The notes beneath the pieces were generated by a model. That model saw only the letters and a list, made by a program, of their open reading frames with translations. It did not search any database and was not told the origin of the DNA. Below are positions 51,043 through 59,195 of a stretch of 64,000 bases of DNA, piece after piece. Source of the DNA: Citricoccus zhacaiensis (GTDB lineage: Bacteria > Actinomycetota > Actinomycetes > Actinomycetales > Micrococcaceae). Within the stretch, counting starts at the first letter, position 1, and each line of letters starts with the position of its first letter. A program made the translations under genes and the position numbers. Where the stretch lies: positions 124,001-188,000 of the forward strand of contig NZ_BMLQ01000002.1 of NCBI RefSeq assembly GCF_014645315.1. The letters are read 5' to 3'.

Positions 51043-51642
51043 ATGACCTCCAGCGACGACTCCCTGGACGGGCCCACCGACGACCGGCCGTGGGTGCCTC
51101 CGCCGTGGGATCCGCCGCTGGCCGGCACCGAAATCGAACATGTGCTGGGCTCCCTGGAGCGTCTGCGCGTCACTTTCCGGTGGAAGACCGGAGGCTTGGA
51201 TGCGGCGGCGATGAACACGACCGTCGGCGCATCGACGCTGACCCTGGGCGGTCTGATCAAGCACCTGGCGGGGGTCGAGGCGATGAAGGCGGGTCCGGAG
51301 ATCGACGGCTCCAGCCCCGGTGAGCCCTGGGCCTCCGCTCCGTGGGACGAGGTGCAGGACTGGGATTTCACCTCCGCCGGGCAGGACTCCCCCGAGCAGC
51401 TGTATGCGCTCTACGACGCCGCGGTGACGCAGGCCCAGAGCCGGCTGGAGGCAGCCCTCGACCGGGGCGGCTTGGGCCAGCGGCTCGCCCTGTCAGATCA
51501 GGTCGATCTGGAGGTCTCGCTGCGCCGGAACCTTTTCGACCTCATCGAGGAGTACTCCAGGCACCTCGGCCATGCGGACCTGATCCGTGAGGCTGTGGAC
51601 GGGCAGGTCGGCCTGGACCCGCCGTACCCGGAGGTCTACTGA
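51043..51642 (+). CDS. DinB-fold protein (DUF664)
   Basis: A 199-aa protein of the DinB/DUF664 four-helix family. The putative metal-ligand histidines are in LIKHLAGVE and EYSRHLGHADLIRE. Actinobacterial relatives include mycothiol-dependent enzymes, but the substrate here is unknown. It ends at a strong bidirectional terminator. Confidence 0.85.
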   Translation: MTSSDDSLDGPTDDRPWVPPPWDPPLAGTEIEHVLGSLERLRVTFRWKTGGLDAAAMNTTVGASTLTLGGLIKHLAGVEAMKAGPEIDGSSPGEPWASAPWDEVQDWDFTSAGQDSPEQLYALYDAAVTQAQSRLEAALDRGGLGQRLALSDQVDLEVSLRRNLFDLIEEYSRHLGHADLIREAVDGQVGLDPPYPEVY

Positions 51643-51645
51643 TGG

Positions 51646-51681
51646 CACGGAGGCCGCCCCCGTCCGGGGGCGGCCTCCGTG
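51646..51681. terminator. Bidirectional hairpin terminator
   Basis: A perfect 16-bp stem (CACGGAGGCCGCCCCC and complement) with a GTCC loop, between the convergent DinB-like and TPP-enzyme genes. It should serve both. Confidence 0.82.
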
Positions 51682-51700
51682 ATGACTCCAGAGCAGCAGG

Positions 51701-53356
51701 TCAGTAGGCCTTGACCCGCTGGTCCACGATCAGGTGGATGAGCGCGAACGTGCCGTCCTCGTCGATCGCCTTGAGAGCGGCCTCGACGGCGGCCGGGACG
51801 TCGGCGTCCTTCTCCACGCGCACGCCGAAGCCGCCGAAGGCCTCGGCCATCTTCGCGAAGTCCGGGTTCTTCAGCTGCGTGCCGGAGACCCGATTGGGGT
51901 AGTCCCGCTCCTGGTGGGTGCGGATCGTGCCGTACTCCTGGTTGTCCATCACGACCACCAGCGGGGTAGCGCCGTATTGGGCGGCGGTGGCCAGTTCCTG
52001 TCCGTTCATGAGGAACTCGCCGTCACCGGCGATGGTCACCACGCGGCGGCCCGGGTGGTTCAGGGACGCGGCCACGGCGGAGGGCACCGAGTAACCCATG
52101 GAACCGTTGCGGGCCGAGACCATGGCGGCGTAGGAGTTGGTCGGGAAGTAACGGTGGGCCCAGTTGGTGTGCTCACCGGCACCCAGGGTGATCATGGCGT
52201 CCTCGGGCAGCGACTGCACCAGGTTGGCCATGAGGGTGTCCATGCGGGCCTGGCCCTCGGCCGGCTCGGCGGACGGCAGGGCGGCGAACTTCTCCTGCTC
52301 GCCGCGCATGCGGGAGGTCCATTCCTTCCACGAGTCCTTGACGGCCAGGTCCATCCGGACGAGGTCCCGCACGAACACGTCCGGCTTGGCCACGATCTGG
52401 TGGGACACGGGGCCGGAGCGGCCGCGCAGCGAGGGGTCGATGGTGACGAGGAAGTTCTTCTTGTCCCAGTTCTGACGGATGGTGAATCCGTCCGTGACCA
52501 CGTCACCGGGGACGGTGCCCACGAAGACGATGAGGTCGGTCTCCTCGAGCAGATCATAGGTCGGCTTGGGGCGGCCGTAGCCGATCGGGCCCACATAGGA
52601 CGGGGAGGTGAACGGCACGGTGCCCTCGGTGCGCCATTCGGCCGCCGCGGGGATGTTGTGCTCCTCGAGCCACGTCGTCAGGGCCTCGGCACCCTCGGTG
52701 GTCCAGTCGTTGCCTCCGGTGATGAACAGCGGCTTGTCGGACTCCTGCAGCGCCTCGTTCAGGGCCTTCCAGTCCTCCACGGTCATGCCGCCGGTGGCCA
52801 CCGGGATGTTCGGGTGCAGCTCGGGGCTGATCTGCTCCTTGATGATGTCCTCGTGCAGGCCTACGATCACCGGCCCGGGCCGGCCGGACGTGGCGGCGAA
52901 CATGGCCTCGGCCACGATCTCGGAGGCACGGCTGGCGTGGTCCAGGGTCATCACGCGCTTGGCGCCGGATTCGAACCACATCTGCGGGTCGAACTCCTGG
53001 AAGGCCTCCTTGCCGCGGTGCTCGAACGGGATCAGGCCCACGAACAGGACCATCGCGGTCGAGTCCTGCCATGCGGTGTGCAAGCCCACATGGGCGTTGG
53101 CGGCACCGGGGCCGCGTGTCACCATGGCGATGCCTGGAACGGAGTTCATCTTGCCGTCGGCCTCAGCCATGTAGGCGGCACCGCCCTCGTGGCGGCAGAT
53201 GATGTTCTCGATGGAGGAGTGGTGCAGGCCGTCCAGCACATCGAGGTAGCTCTCACCCGGAATGGAATAGATCCGCTTGACGCCGTGCGCGTCGAGGGTG
53301 TCGACGATGACGTGCCCGGCCGACTTCGTTGTGGCCGTGGTCTGTTCAGTGCTCAT
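51701..53356 (-). CDS. Thiamine-pyrophosphate-dependent enzyme (acetolactate-synthase family)
   Basis: A 551-aa TPP enzyme: PYR domain (about 10-180; cofactor Glu in CRHEGGAAYMAEADG), central domain (about 190-330), PP domain (about 360-540) with GDGEFLMNGQELATA and the Mg/TPP Asn in MDNQEYG. It resembles acetolactate synthase large subunits, but there is no regulatory small subunit gene beside it. The CGNR regulator is divergent, so this is probably a regulated peripheral enzyme. AAGGAG precedes ATG 53356. Confidence 0.85.
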   Translation of the reverse strand: MSTEQTTATTKSAGHVIVDTLDAHGVKRIYSIPGESYLDVLDGLHHSSIENIICRHEGGAAYMAEADGKMNSVPGIAMVTRGPGAANAHVGLHTAWQDSTAMVLFVGLIPFEHRGKEAFQEFDPQMWFESGAKRVMTLDHASRASEIVAEAMFAATSGRPGPVIVGLHEDIIKEQISPELHPNIPVATGGMTVEDWKALNEALQESDKPLFITGGNDWTTEGAEALTTWLEEHNIPAAAEWRTEGTVPFTSPSYVGPIGYGRPKPTYDLLEETDLIVFVGTVPGDVVTDGFTIRQNWDKKNFLVTIDPSLRGRSGPVSHQIVAKPDVFVRDLVRMDLAVKDSWKEWTSRMRGEQEKFAALPSAEPAEGQARMDTLMANLVQSLPEDAMITLGAGEHTNWAHRYFPTNSYAAMVSARNGSMGYSVPSAVAASLNHPGRRVVTIAGDGEFLMNGQELATAAQYGATPLVVVMDNQEYGTIRTHQERDYPNRVSGTQLKNPDFAKMAEAFGGFGVRVEKDADVPAAVEAALKAIDEDGTFALIHLIVDQRVKAY

Positions 53357-53437
53357 GCAGTACTCCTTGGACTGTGGGCGGTGCCGGACATGCCGGCTCC
53401 GCGGCCCGAGATGGTCCTCGGGCGGCGCGCAGGTCAA

Positions 53438-53451
53438 ACTTTGTACAAAGT
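53438..53451. promoter_or_regulatory. Candidate operator between the TPP enzyme and CGNR regulator genes
   Basis: ACTTTGTACAAAGT, a perfect 14-bp palindrome and an A+T-rich island in GC-rich DNA. It lies in the 309-nt divergent region 53357-53665, in which I see no small gene. It is the best candidate for the site of the CGNR regulator. Confidence 0.6.
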
Positions 53452-53665
53452 ACCCCAGCTCAGAGGCCCCACCCCGCGCTGTGGCAGGATGTGTCGTCCG
53501 CAGCGAGCACGTGGTCCTCCCTGAACATGATCTGTGGAGTTCCTGTCCACTACCCGTTTCAGCGCCAGTCGCCTGAACTGCACCCCCAAGCAGACGTACA
53601 GTGCTGTCACCGTCCGAAGTATTCATCCCCGAATCCCGGACAGCCTCAAAAGGACGAAACGCACC

Positions 53666-54403
53666 ATGTTCTCAGCAACCACCACCAGTCGTCTGGCCCA
53701 GGCCGCGACGCTTGCCAACACGGCCCCCGGTCCCCGCGGCGGTCGCCTTCTCCCCGACCGGCTCGACCAGCCGGCCGAACTCCCCGTAGCCCTGCCCAAC
53801 TGGAACTTCGACGAGGATCCCTCCAGCGCCACCCTGCGTTCCGTCCGCAAGCTGCGCGCCGCCGTCGCCGGCATCTGGCAGGACGCCCATGCCTTGGACA
53901 TCGATGCCGCTCTCGAGGGCGTCAACCACCTTTTGGCCTCTGCGGGGCCCGTGCACGTGATCGCGCCCGAACCGGCCACGGAGCGCACCCCCGCAGTGCT
54001 GGCCGCCGGGCAGGACAGTGACGTCCCGGAGAAGACCCTCTCCACCTCTCTGGCCCTGGCACTGGCCGAGGTGGCCCTGGCAGGCGAACTGACGCGGCTG
54101 CGGACCTGCTCCGGGGAGGACTGCACCAACGCCTTCGTGGACCTGACCCGCAACCGCTCCAAGCAGTTCTGCGACGAGGCCAATTGCGCCAACCGCGCCC
54201 ACGTCAAGGCCTACCGGGCCCGGCAAGCTGCGGAGTCATCGGACCGCGGCGACCACTCAGACCACCCGGACCACAGCGACGACCCGGACCACGAGGCCGA
54301 ATCGGACGAGATGTCCTCGGAGCACGGCTCGCTGGAGGATGCGCAGGAGAAGAAGGACAAGGCCGGGAAGAAGAAGGCCAAGAAGGGCAAGAAGAAGAAG
54401 TAG
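53666..54403 (+). CDS. CGNR zinc-finger regulator with lysine-rich tail
   Basis: A 245-aa protein: an N-terminal ABATE-like region (about 25-145) and a CGNR-type zinc finger with C148, C153, C169 and C174 (the signature reads CANR here). A long acidic/His stretch follows, then a Lys-rich C-terminal tail of about 20 residues. CGNR proteins are thought to be stress or catabolic regulators that bind DNA. It is divergent from the TPP enzyme and upstream of the CitE-like lyase. The basic tail may strengthen DNA or RNA binding. Confidence 0.82.
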   Translation: MFSATTTSRLAQAATLANTAPGPRGGRLLPDRLDQPAELPVALPNWNFDEDPSSATLRSVRKLRAAVAGIWQDAHALDIDAALEGVNHLLASAGPVHVIAPEPATERTPAVLAAGQDSDVPEKTLSTSLALALAEVALAGELTRLRTCSGEDCTNAFVDLTRNRSKQFCDEANCANRAHVKAYRARQAAESSDRGDHSDHPDHSDDPDHEAESDEMSSEHGSLEDAQEKKDKAGKKKAKKGKKKK

Positions 54404-54561
54404 GCTCGTCACGTCCCCACCCGGGACACCGTTCCCGTCTCACCCGGACGGTGCCGTCAAGGCCCGACGCACACGTCGACCGTTGTTGCCCGCCGCTGGC
54501 CGGTCCCCCGACCGCGCCCGTGGCGCTGGTCCCTGATCGCCGTCCACGTGAGGAAGACACC

Positions 54562-55521
54562 GTGAACTCCACACCCCTGATCCCTGCCATCCCGCACCAA
54601 TTCACCCCCACCCCCGGCCAGAGGATCGATCCGGTCCTGGCCCGCTCCTGGCTGCTGGTCAACGCCGCCCACCCCGAGAAGTTCCCGGCCGCCGAGGACT
54701 CTCCGGCGGACATCGTGGTCCTGGACATCGAGGACGCGGTGGCACCCCAGGACAAGGACACCGCGCGGGAGAACGCCGTGGCGTGGCTGACCGGCGGGCA
54801 CTCGGCCTGGGTGCGCCTCAACGGCTACGGCTCCTCGTGGTGGGAGCAGGACGTCGCGGCGCTGGCCGCCACCCTGCCCCGCGCCTACGGCGGGCCGGTC
54901 CCCGAGGGTGGCCTGGCCGGCGTCGTGCTGGCGATGGTGGAGTCCACCGACCACGTGAACGAGACTGCGGCCCGGTTGCCGGGCATCCCGGTGGTCGCAC
55001 TGGTGGAGACGGCCCGAGGGCTGCAGCGCATCAATTCGATCGCCGCGGCGAAGGGCACCTACCGGCTGGCCTTCGGGATCGGCGACTTCCGCCGGGACAC
55101 CGGATTCGGGGAGTCGCCGCTGGCACTGGCCTACGCGCGCAGCCAGTTCACCATCGCCGCCAAGGCCACCGGCCTGCCGGGCCCGATCGATGGCCCGACC
55201 GTCGGCACCACGGGCGTGAAGCTGGCCGAGGCTGCCGCCACCACGGCGGAGTTCGGCATGACGGGAAAGATCTGCCTGCTGCCCGAGCAGTGCGCTGTGG
55301 TCAACGAGGGCCTGAGCCCGTCCCAGGACGAGATCACGTGGGCACACGAGTTCCTGGACGACTTCGCCGCGGACGGCGGGGTCATCCGCAACGGCTCCGA
55401 CCTGCCGCGCAAGGCGCGGGCGGACCGGATCCTGGAACTGGCCGAGGCCTTCGGCGTGCAGTGGATCCGCGAGGACGAGGACGATCACGCCCCGGCGCCC
55501 TCGGACACCTTCCACTACTGA
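54562..55521 (+). CDS. HpcH/HpaI aldolase / CitE-like CoA-ester lyase
   Basis: A 319-aa CitE-family enzyme. Seen are VVLDIEDAV (metal region), the substrate Arg in WVRLNG, metal Glu in VALVETARG and Asp in FGIGDFRRD. CitE-like proteins cleave or form malyl-, citramalyl- or citryl-CoA type thioesters. It starts 158 nt after the CGNR gene at GTG 54562 (GAGGA upstream). The only nearby metabolic partner is the divergent TPP enzyme. Substrate unknown. Confidence 0.84.
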   Translation: MNSTPLIPAIPHQFTPTPGQRIDPVLARSWLLVNAAHPEKFPAAEDSPADIVVLDIEDAVAPQDKDTARENAVAWLTGGHSAWVRLNGYGSSWWEQDVAALAATLPRAYGGPVPEGGLAGVVLAMVESTDHVNETAARLPGIPVVALVETARGLQRINSIAAAKGTYRLAFGIGDFRRDTGFGESPLALAYARSQFTIAAKATGLPGPIDGPTVGTTGVKLAEAAATTAEFGMTGKICLLPEQCAVVNEGLSPSQDEITWAHEFLDDFAADGGVIRNGSDLPRKARADRILELAEAFGVQWIREDEDDHAPAPSDTFHY

Positions 55522-55525
55522 CGGT

Positions 55526-56059
55526 TCAGGACCCCTGTGGTTCGCCTGCGTCGGACTGGTCGCCTGAGCCGGACTGGTCACCCTGGCCGGCTGCATCCCG
55601 TTTGCGCTGGGCCTCAGCCTTGCGCCGGGCGACGGACTGCCGGTGCAGCTCCTCGGAGGAGCGGTGCACGCCGGAGCCCTGGGAGAGGTGTTCGGGGTTG
55701 TCCTTGGCGGCCAGCTGGAGCATCGCCACGACCACGAGGGAGACGATGAAGAAGATCCCGAAGGCGATCAACCCGAGGTCGAACCGCAGCGGGTTGTCCG
55801 AGCCTCCGGAGGCGGTCATCGTGGCCACAGCCCCGCCCACCAGGGCCAGGACGAAGGAGAACCACAGGGGTCCCTTGATGGACTGCAGGAACCCGGCCTT
55901 CTGCTGGGGCGTCGCGGCAGACTGGTTGGCCGAGGTCTCCGACCGTCCGGCTGCTGCCTTCCGCGCCGGCTTCCCGGCAGCCTGCCCTGGGGCGCGCCCC
56001 GTCCGGGCATCACCGGGACGGGGCGTCTCGGGCTGCTGACCGGCGCTGGGCGTGCTCAC
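55526..56059 (-). CDS. Small membrane protein of unknown function
   Basis: A 177-aa protein with a 55-residue hydrophilic N-terminus, two TM helices (about 65-85 and 95-115) and a charged C-terminus rich in Glu, Arg and Lys. No family recognised. GTG 56059 has AGGAG 7 nt upstream. It is convergent with the CitE-like gene with only 4 nt between stops. The 170 nt upstream (56060-56230) hold no gene I can support. Confidence 0.68.
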   Translation of the reverse strand: MSTPSAGQQPETPRPGDARTGRAPGQAAGKPARKAAAGRSETSANQSAATPQQKAGFLQSIKGPLWFSFVLALVGGAVATMTASGGSDNPLRFDLGLIAFGIFFIVSLVVVAMLQLAAKDNPEHLSQGSGVHRSSEELHRQSVARRKAEAQRKRDAAGQGDQSGSGDQSDAGEPQGS

Positions 56060-56230
56060 TGACCATCTCCTGTACGGCGGGTGGCCGGGCCGGATTCGAG
56101 TGAACGAGGGCCTGACCTGCTCAAAGTGTGGTGGCGCGCCGGCCTCAGGCCGGGACGCACCCTTTCATTCTACGCGTTGTAGAGAACGGGGCCGACCGTC
56201 CCGCAGGACCGCTCCGCCGAGCGCATCCGG

Positions 56231-56830
56231 TCAGCTGCGCGGGGCGCGCGGTCCCTCGTCCTTCTGGGCGGCCAGCGCGGCCGGGCCGGCGTCGTGCCGG
56301 AAGCCGAAGCCGGAGATCGCGAGCAGCACCGCGATGATGATGGCTCCGCCGCCCACGATGCCGAGCAGCCCGTGCGCGTCCAGGTGGAGGAAGAGCAACA
56401 GCCCGACGCCGGACAGCGCACCCACCGCACCCGTGTACAGCTGGTCGCGGGCCGGCACGAAGGCCTTGCGGTACTGCAGCCACGCCACGAACTCAGCCAG
56501 ACCCGAGCCGATGAGGGCGACGGCGGCGATGATCCCCGCCACGAACTCGGTCCCGGCGAACAGCAGGGCGATGGCACCGGCCATGAAGAGGGCCGCGGCG
56601 ATCGAGAGCGGTCCGCGCATTTTTTCCGGCACCGGATCCCGGCGCAGGTACTCCCACAGGCCGGATCCGGAGAACACGAAGTAGGCCGCCAGGCCGTACT
56701 TCAACACGGGCAGGCCGAAATCCTGGAGGAAGACGGTGGTCAGGCCGAAGATCGCGGCGATCAGCGCGCGGATGATGATCGGCTTCCACATGATCGCGGC
56801 GGTCTCGGCGGGGGCTTTTGCTGCAGGCAC
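56231..56830 (-). CDS. Membrane protein with HdeD/DUF308-like repeats
   Basis: A 199-aa protein with six hydrophobic segments arranged as pairs, resembling HdeD/DUF308 acid-resistance-type membrane proteins. The match is by overall pattern only. The GTG at 56830 is preceded by TAGAAT-N6, so the message is probably leaderless and independent of the MATE gene upstream, whose stop is 24 nt away. Confidence 0.62.
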   Translation of the reverse strand: MPAAKAPAETAAIMWKPIIIRALIAAIFGLTTVFLQDFGLPVLKYGLAAYFVFSGSGLWEYLRRDPVPEKMRGPLSIAAALFMAGAIALLFAGTEFVAGIIAAVALIGSGLAEFVAWLQYRKAFVPARDQLYTGAVGALSGVGLLLFLHLDAHGLLGIVGGGAIIIAVLLAISGFGFRHDAGPAALAAQKDEGPRAPRS

Positions 56831-56836
56831 CCGACC

Positions 56837-56842
56837 ATTCTA
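56837..56842 (-). promoter_or_regulatory. -10 box for a leaderless transcript
   Basis: TAGAAT (minus strand), 6 nt before the GTG at 56830, close to the TATAAT consensus. Confidence 0.55.
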
Positions 56843-56853
56843 GGTGGGTGCCG

Positions 56854-58212
56854 TCAACCGCCCGTCCGCATCCACGCATCCGACCGCGCCCGCAGCCCGA
56901 GGGTGAGCGCGCGGGCTCCCATGAAGACCCCCGCGAAACCGGCCCACAGCAGCGCCAGTTGGGCGCCGGAATCGGGCGCCTGACCGGTTCCGGTACCGGT
57001 GGCGAGCCAACCGAGCCCGGCGAGCGCCGGCAGGTAGACCGCGAGGTTCACGACGCCGGCCAGCGCGAGATAGCGGGCATCGCCGGCTCCGATCAGCACC
57101 CCGTCCAGGACGAAGACGTAACCGCTCAGCGGCTGGGAGGCTGCCAGGACGAGGAGCCCGGCGGTCGCGGCGGCCTGGACGGCGGGCTCCGGGGTGAACA
57201 GGGGCGGCAGCACCCACGCCAGGACGGCCAACAACAACCCGGTGATCACGCCGAACCACAGGGACCACCTGATCATGGTGCTGGTCAGGGCACGGGCATC
57301 GTCCTTTCGGCCGGCACCGAGTTCCCGGCCGATGAGGGCCTGGGCGGCGATGGCGAGGGCGTCCAGGGCGAAGGCCAGGGTCGAGTAGACCGTGAAGACG
57401 AGTTGGTGTGCGGCGAGCGTGGACGTGCCGAGGCCGGTGGCCGCCACCACCGTGAAGAGGATGGCGGCGCGAAGGGTGGCGGTGCGCAGCAGCAGCCAGG
57501 AGCCCACCTGCGCGGTGGCCCGCATGCCGGACCCGGACGGGGCCAGGTGGGTGCCGGCGCGACGGAACCGCGGGTACAGCACGGCCAAATAGACCGCGAA
57601 CATGGCCCACTGCACGGCCGAGGTGCCCATCGCGGAGCCGGCCACTCCAAGGCCCGCGCCGTAGACCAGCACGAAGTTCAGCCCGATGTTCGCGGCGAAG
57701 CCCACCCCGGCCACGATCAGCGGGGTCCTTGTATCCAGCAACCCCCGCAGGATGCCGGTGGCGGCCAGCACGCCGAGCATCGCCGGGATCCCCGGCATGG
57801 ACCACTGCAGGTAGGCCACGGCATGGTCCTGCACCGCACCGTCGGCACCGATCATCCCGGCCAGGGCCGGGGCGGCGAACCAGCCGGCCACCGCCAGGAC
57901 GGTGCCGAGCAGCAGGGCCAGCCACACGCCGTCCCGCCCGCGGTCCATCGCCGCGCCCAGGTTGCCGGCGCCCAGGAACCGGGACACGGCCGGCGTTGTG
58001 GAATAGGCGAGGAAGACCATCAGTCCGGTGACGGTGTGCAGCACCGTGGTGCCGACCCCGACGCCGGCCAGCTCGGCCACGCCCAGGTGGCCGATGATCG
58101 CGGTGTCCGCGAGCAGGAACATCGGCTCGGCCAACAGGGCGCCGAACGCGGGGACGGCGAGGGCCAGGATCTGCCGGGAGATCGGGCGGGCGTCCCGTGG
58201 TGCTGCGGTCAC
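56854..58212 (-). CDS. MATE-family efflux transporter
   Basis: A 452-aa, 12-TM MATE protein (DinF-like): AVPAFGALLAEPMFLLADTAIIGHLG opens TM1-TM2, and the two-fold repeat is visible, with the second half beginning near residue 235 (RTATLRAAILF). Members export drugs or metabolites using H+ or Na+. GTG 58212 overlaps the CPBP protease stop by 4 nt, so the two are translationally coupled. Confidence 0.9.
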   Translation of the reverse strand: MTAAPRDARPISRQILALAVPAFGALLAEPMFLLADTAIIGHLGVAELAGVGVGTTVLHTVTGLMVFLAYSTTPAVSRFLGAGNLGAAMDRGRDGVWLALLLGTVLAVAGWFAAPALAGMIGADGAVQDHAVAYLQWSMPGIPAMLGVLAATGILRGLLDTRTPLIVAGVGFAANIGLNFVLVYGAGLGVAGSAMGTSAVQWAMFAVYLAVLYPRFRRAGTHLAPSGSGMRATAQVGSWLLLRTATLRAAILFTVVAATGLGTSTLAAHQLVFTVYSTLAFALDALAIAAQALIGRELGAGRKDDARALTSTMIRWSLWFGVITGLLLAVLAWVLPPLFTPEPAVQAAATAGLLVLAASQPLSGYVFVLDGVLIGAGDARYLALAGVVNLAVYLPALAGLGWLATGTGTGQAPDSGAQLALLWAGFAGVFMGARALTLGLRARSDAWMRTGG

Positions 58213-59183
58213 ATGCCCTCGGGCAGCAGGGGCAGGAGCGTGTACGCCACGATGATGGAGACGAGGTTGTTGAACACGTGCAGGATCGTGGCATAGGCCA
58301 GTGATTTGCCGGTCAGGACGTAGGCCACCGTGATGGCGGCGGCGAGCGTCAGGTACGGGATGACCTGGACGGGGTCGAAGTTGAAGCCGGTGCTGAGGAA
58401 GTGGATCAGGGCGAACAGCACCATGGAGATCACCACGCAGACCCACACGTTGATCCAGCGGGAGAGCTTGCCGATCATCAGGTGCCGGAAGATGTACTCC
58501 TCCACGAATGGCGCCATGAAAACGGTCACCAGCAGCATGGGCAGGAACGCGACCTGGGTGGTCATCTCCTCGATGGCCAGCTGGTTGGCACTCTTGATGG
58601 GCTGGCCCGCGGCCATCACCACGAGGGCGTTGACCATGATGCACGCGAACCAGATCACCGGGATGAGCCCGATCTTGAGCCACCCGTACTGCTTGAACGT
58701 GCGGAACGAGGCGATGAACGGCTTCCAGCACGCGATCAGCGCCAGGACGGTGAGGAGCGAGTAGGAGATCAGGTTGATGCTGAACGTGAACGAGCCCTCG
58801 TTGAGCGTGCCATCCGGCTCCGTGAACTGCTCCCGGAAGCCCGGGATGAGCGTCACCAGCACGGCCCCGCCCAGGATGAAGATGAGCAGGTAGGCCAGCA
58901 CCGTGACCAGGTCCATCCAGGTGGGCTTCCCCGGGTCGAGGACGATCCGGTCCTGCGGACGGCGGCCCGGCCACCCTGGTGGGATGGAACCCGGCGGGAT
59001 GGAGCCCTGCGGGGCTAAGCCGACCGCGTTCGGGTGGCTTGGAATGCCCTGCGGCTGGCCGTAGCGCTGGCCCCGCTTCGGCCAGCCGGCCGGGATGTTC
59101 GGCTGGCCCTGCGATGAGGAGCCGTGACCGTGGGCCGGGCCGGTGGGCTGGTGCTGCGGGGGCTGCCGCGGGTCGTCGGTCAT
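58209..59183 (-). CDS. CPBP-family intramembrane glutamic protease
   Basis: A 324-aa protein with a long Pro/Gln/Gly/His-rich cytosolic N-terminus (about 75 residues) and about eight TM segments. CPBP motifs are present: EEYIFR (motif 1, EExxxR), HFLSTG (motif 2) and a following N in HVFNN. Members include Rce1-like CAAX proteases and bacteriocin self-immunity proteins. Its target is unknown. TAACAT lies 6 nt before ATG 59183. Confidence 0.88.
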   Translation of the reverse strand: MTDDPRQPPQHQPTGPAHGHGSSSQGQPNIPAGWPKRGQRYGQPQGIPSHPNAVGLAPQGSIPPGSIPPGWPGRRPQDRIVLDPGKPTWMDLVTVLAYLLIFILGGAVLVTLIPGFREQFTEPDGTLNEGSFTFSINLISYSLLTVLALIACWKPFIASFRTFKQYGWLKIGLIPVIWFACIMVNALVVMAAGQPIKSANQLAIEEMTTQVAFLPMLLVTVFMAPFVEEYIFRHLMIGKLSRWINVWVCVVISMVLFALIHFLSTGFNFDPVQVIPYLTLAAAITVAYVLTGKSLAYATILHVFNNLVSIIVAYTLLPLLPEGM

Positions 59184-59189
59184 GGGTTC

Positions 59190-59195
59190 ATGTTA
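59190..59195 (-). promoter_or_regulatory. Possible internal leaderless promoter before the CPBP gene
   Basis: TAACAT (minus strand) overlaps the TAA stop of the CopD-CtaG gene and lies 6 nt before the CPBP ATG. It could start a separate CPBP-MATE transcript. Confidence 0.4.

Noticed and set aside
56854-59183. CPBP protease plus MATE exporter as a bacteriocin immunity or export unit
   Set aside because: No small precursor gene or modification enzyme is nearby, and the genes continue a cytochrome/copper gene series.
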